Below, piece by piece: positions 63,990-64,000 of a stretch of DNA of 64,000 bases. The stretch comes from Thiopontia sp964344435 (GTDB taxonomy: Bacteria > Pseudomonadota > Gammaproteobacteria > GCF-002020875). The stretch is from positions 6,796 through 70,795 of the forward strand of contig CAYFNH010000002.1 of NCBI GenBank assembly GCA_964344435.1. The letters run 5' to 3'. The notes under the pieces are model-generated. The model did no database searches and had not been told where the DNA came from. It saw only the letters and a list, made by a program, of their open reading frames with translations. The first letter of the stretch is position 1. Each line of letters opens with the position of its first letter. The translations under genes and the position numbers were made by a program.

Positions 63990-64000
63990 GTTGTTGAACA

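Overview
The window looks like a chromosomal segment of a moderately GC-rich gammaproteobacterium. The proteobacterial gene blocks (gshB, yqgE-ruvX, pyrR-pyrB, yggS, hemL, hemW-rdgB-rph-yicC, ubiX, mpl) and full-length cobalamin-dependent MetH support this, but no rRNA or marker gene fixes the genus. The most distinctive signal is a two-gene unit at 9132..10421. The first product ends in the Leu-Gly repeat and membrane segment typical of the magnetosome proteins Mms6/MamD. The second is a small three-helix protein of the MmsF/MamF (Tic20-like) type. This suggests a magnetotactic bacterium or a relative that kept biomineralisation genes. No other magnetosome (mam) gene is in the window, so the pair is isolated between housekeeping genes.

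Layout. 1..7091: glutathione synthesis (partial gshA, gshB), apbE, yqgE, ruvX and a pyrimidine cluster (pyrR, pyrB, a dihydroorotase homologue without its metal histidines, a PyrK-type electron transfer subunit), tightly packed and probably co-transcribed. 7133..8825: two tandem paralogous orphan response regulators. 8826..10421: promoter, hexanucleotide-repeat leader and the Mms6/MamD-like and MmsF-like genes. 10457..20821: recQ (reverse), then yggS, thiD, a tandem rhodanese, a chemoreceptor, thiE, hemL, two small membrane proteins and an S49 peptidase. 20826..26413 (reverse): a hybrid kinase, a bacterial voltage-gated channel with an acidic filter, a debris region with a DUF2283/DUF4258-like pair, ubiX and mpl. 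26440..28491: an ArsC-like reductase, tRNA-Phe, a membrane diguanylate cyclase and copy 1 of a 238-bp MITE-like element. 28498..34629 (reverse): metH followed by two paralogous membrane proteins of unknown function flanking ychJ.

34711..42280 holds two damaged sensor genes (one with an in-frame amber stop; one with two frameshifts at G7 tracts and no phospho-accepting His box), hsp20, a VapC-type toxin-antitoxin pair, the second MITE copy and a small secreted protein with a metzincin motif. 42325..46155 is a very large FAD/Fe-S oxidoreductase. 46493..52932 is a vitamin B12 salvage locus: btuCDF on the reverse strand, then a promoter, a cobalamin riboswitch, btuB, a TonB-like gene and a corrinoid adenosyltransferase. 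It would feed the B12-dependent MetH. 52994..56974 carries a reductase-like protein, a CDF metal transporter, an AEC transporter and a TRAP binding protein. 57044..63843 carries a double-thioredoxin periplasmic protein, a protein with the metal-site pattern of LCIB-type carbonic anhydrases, two tiny ORFs, hemW, rdgB, rph, yicC and a NYN-domain protein.

Signalling genes are numerous and some are decaying, whereas housekeeping genes are intact. All functional calls come from reading motifs and gene order; no database search was run.
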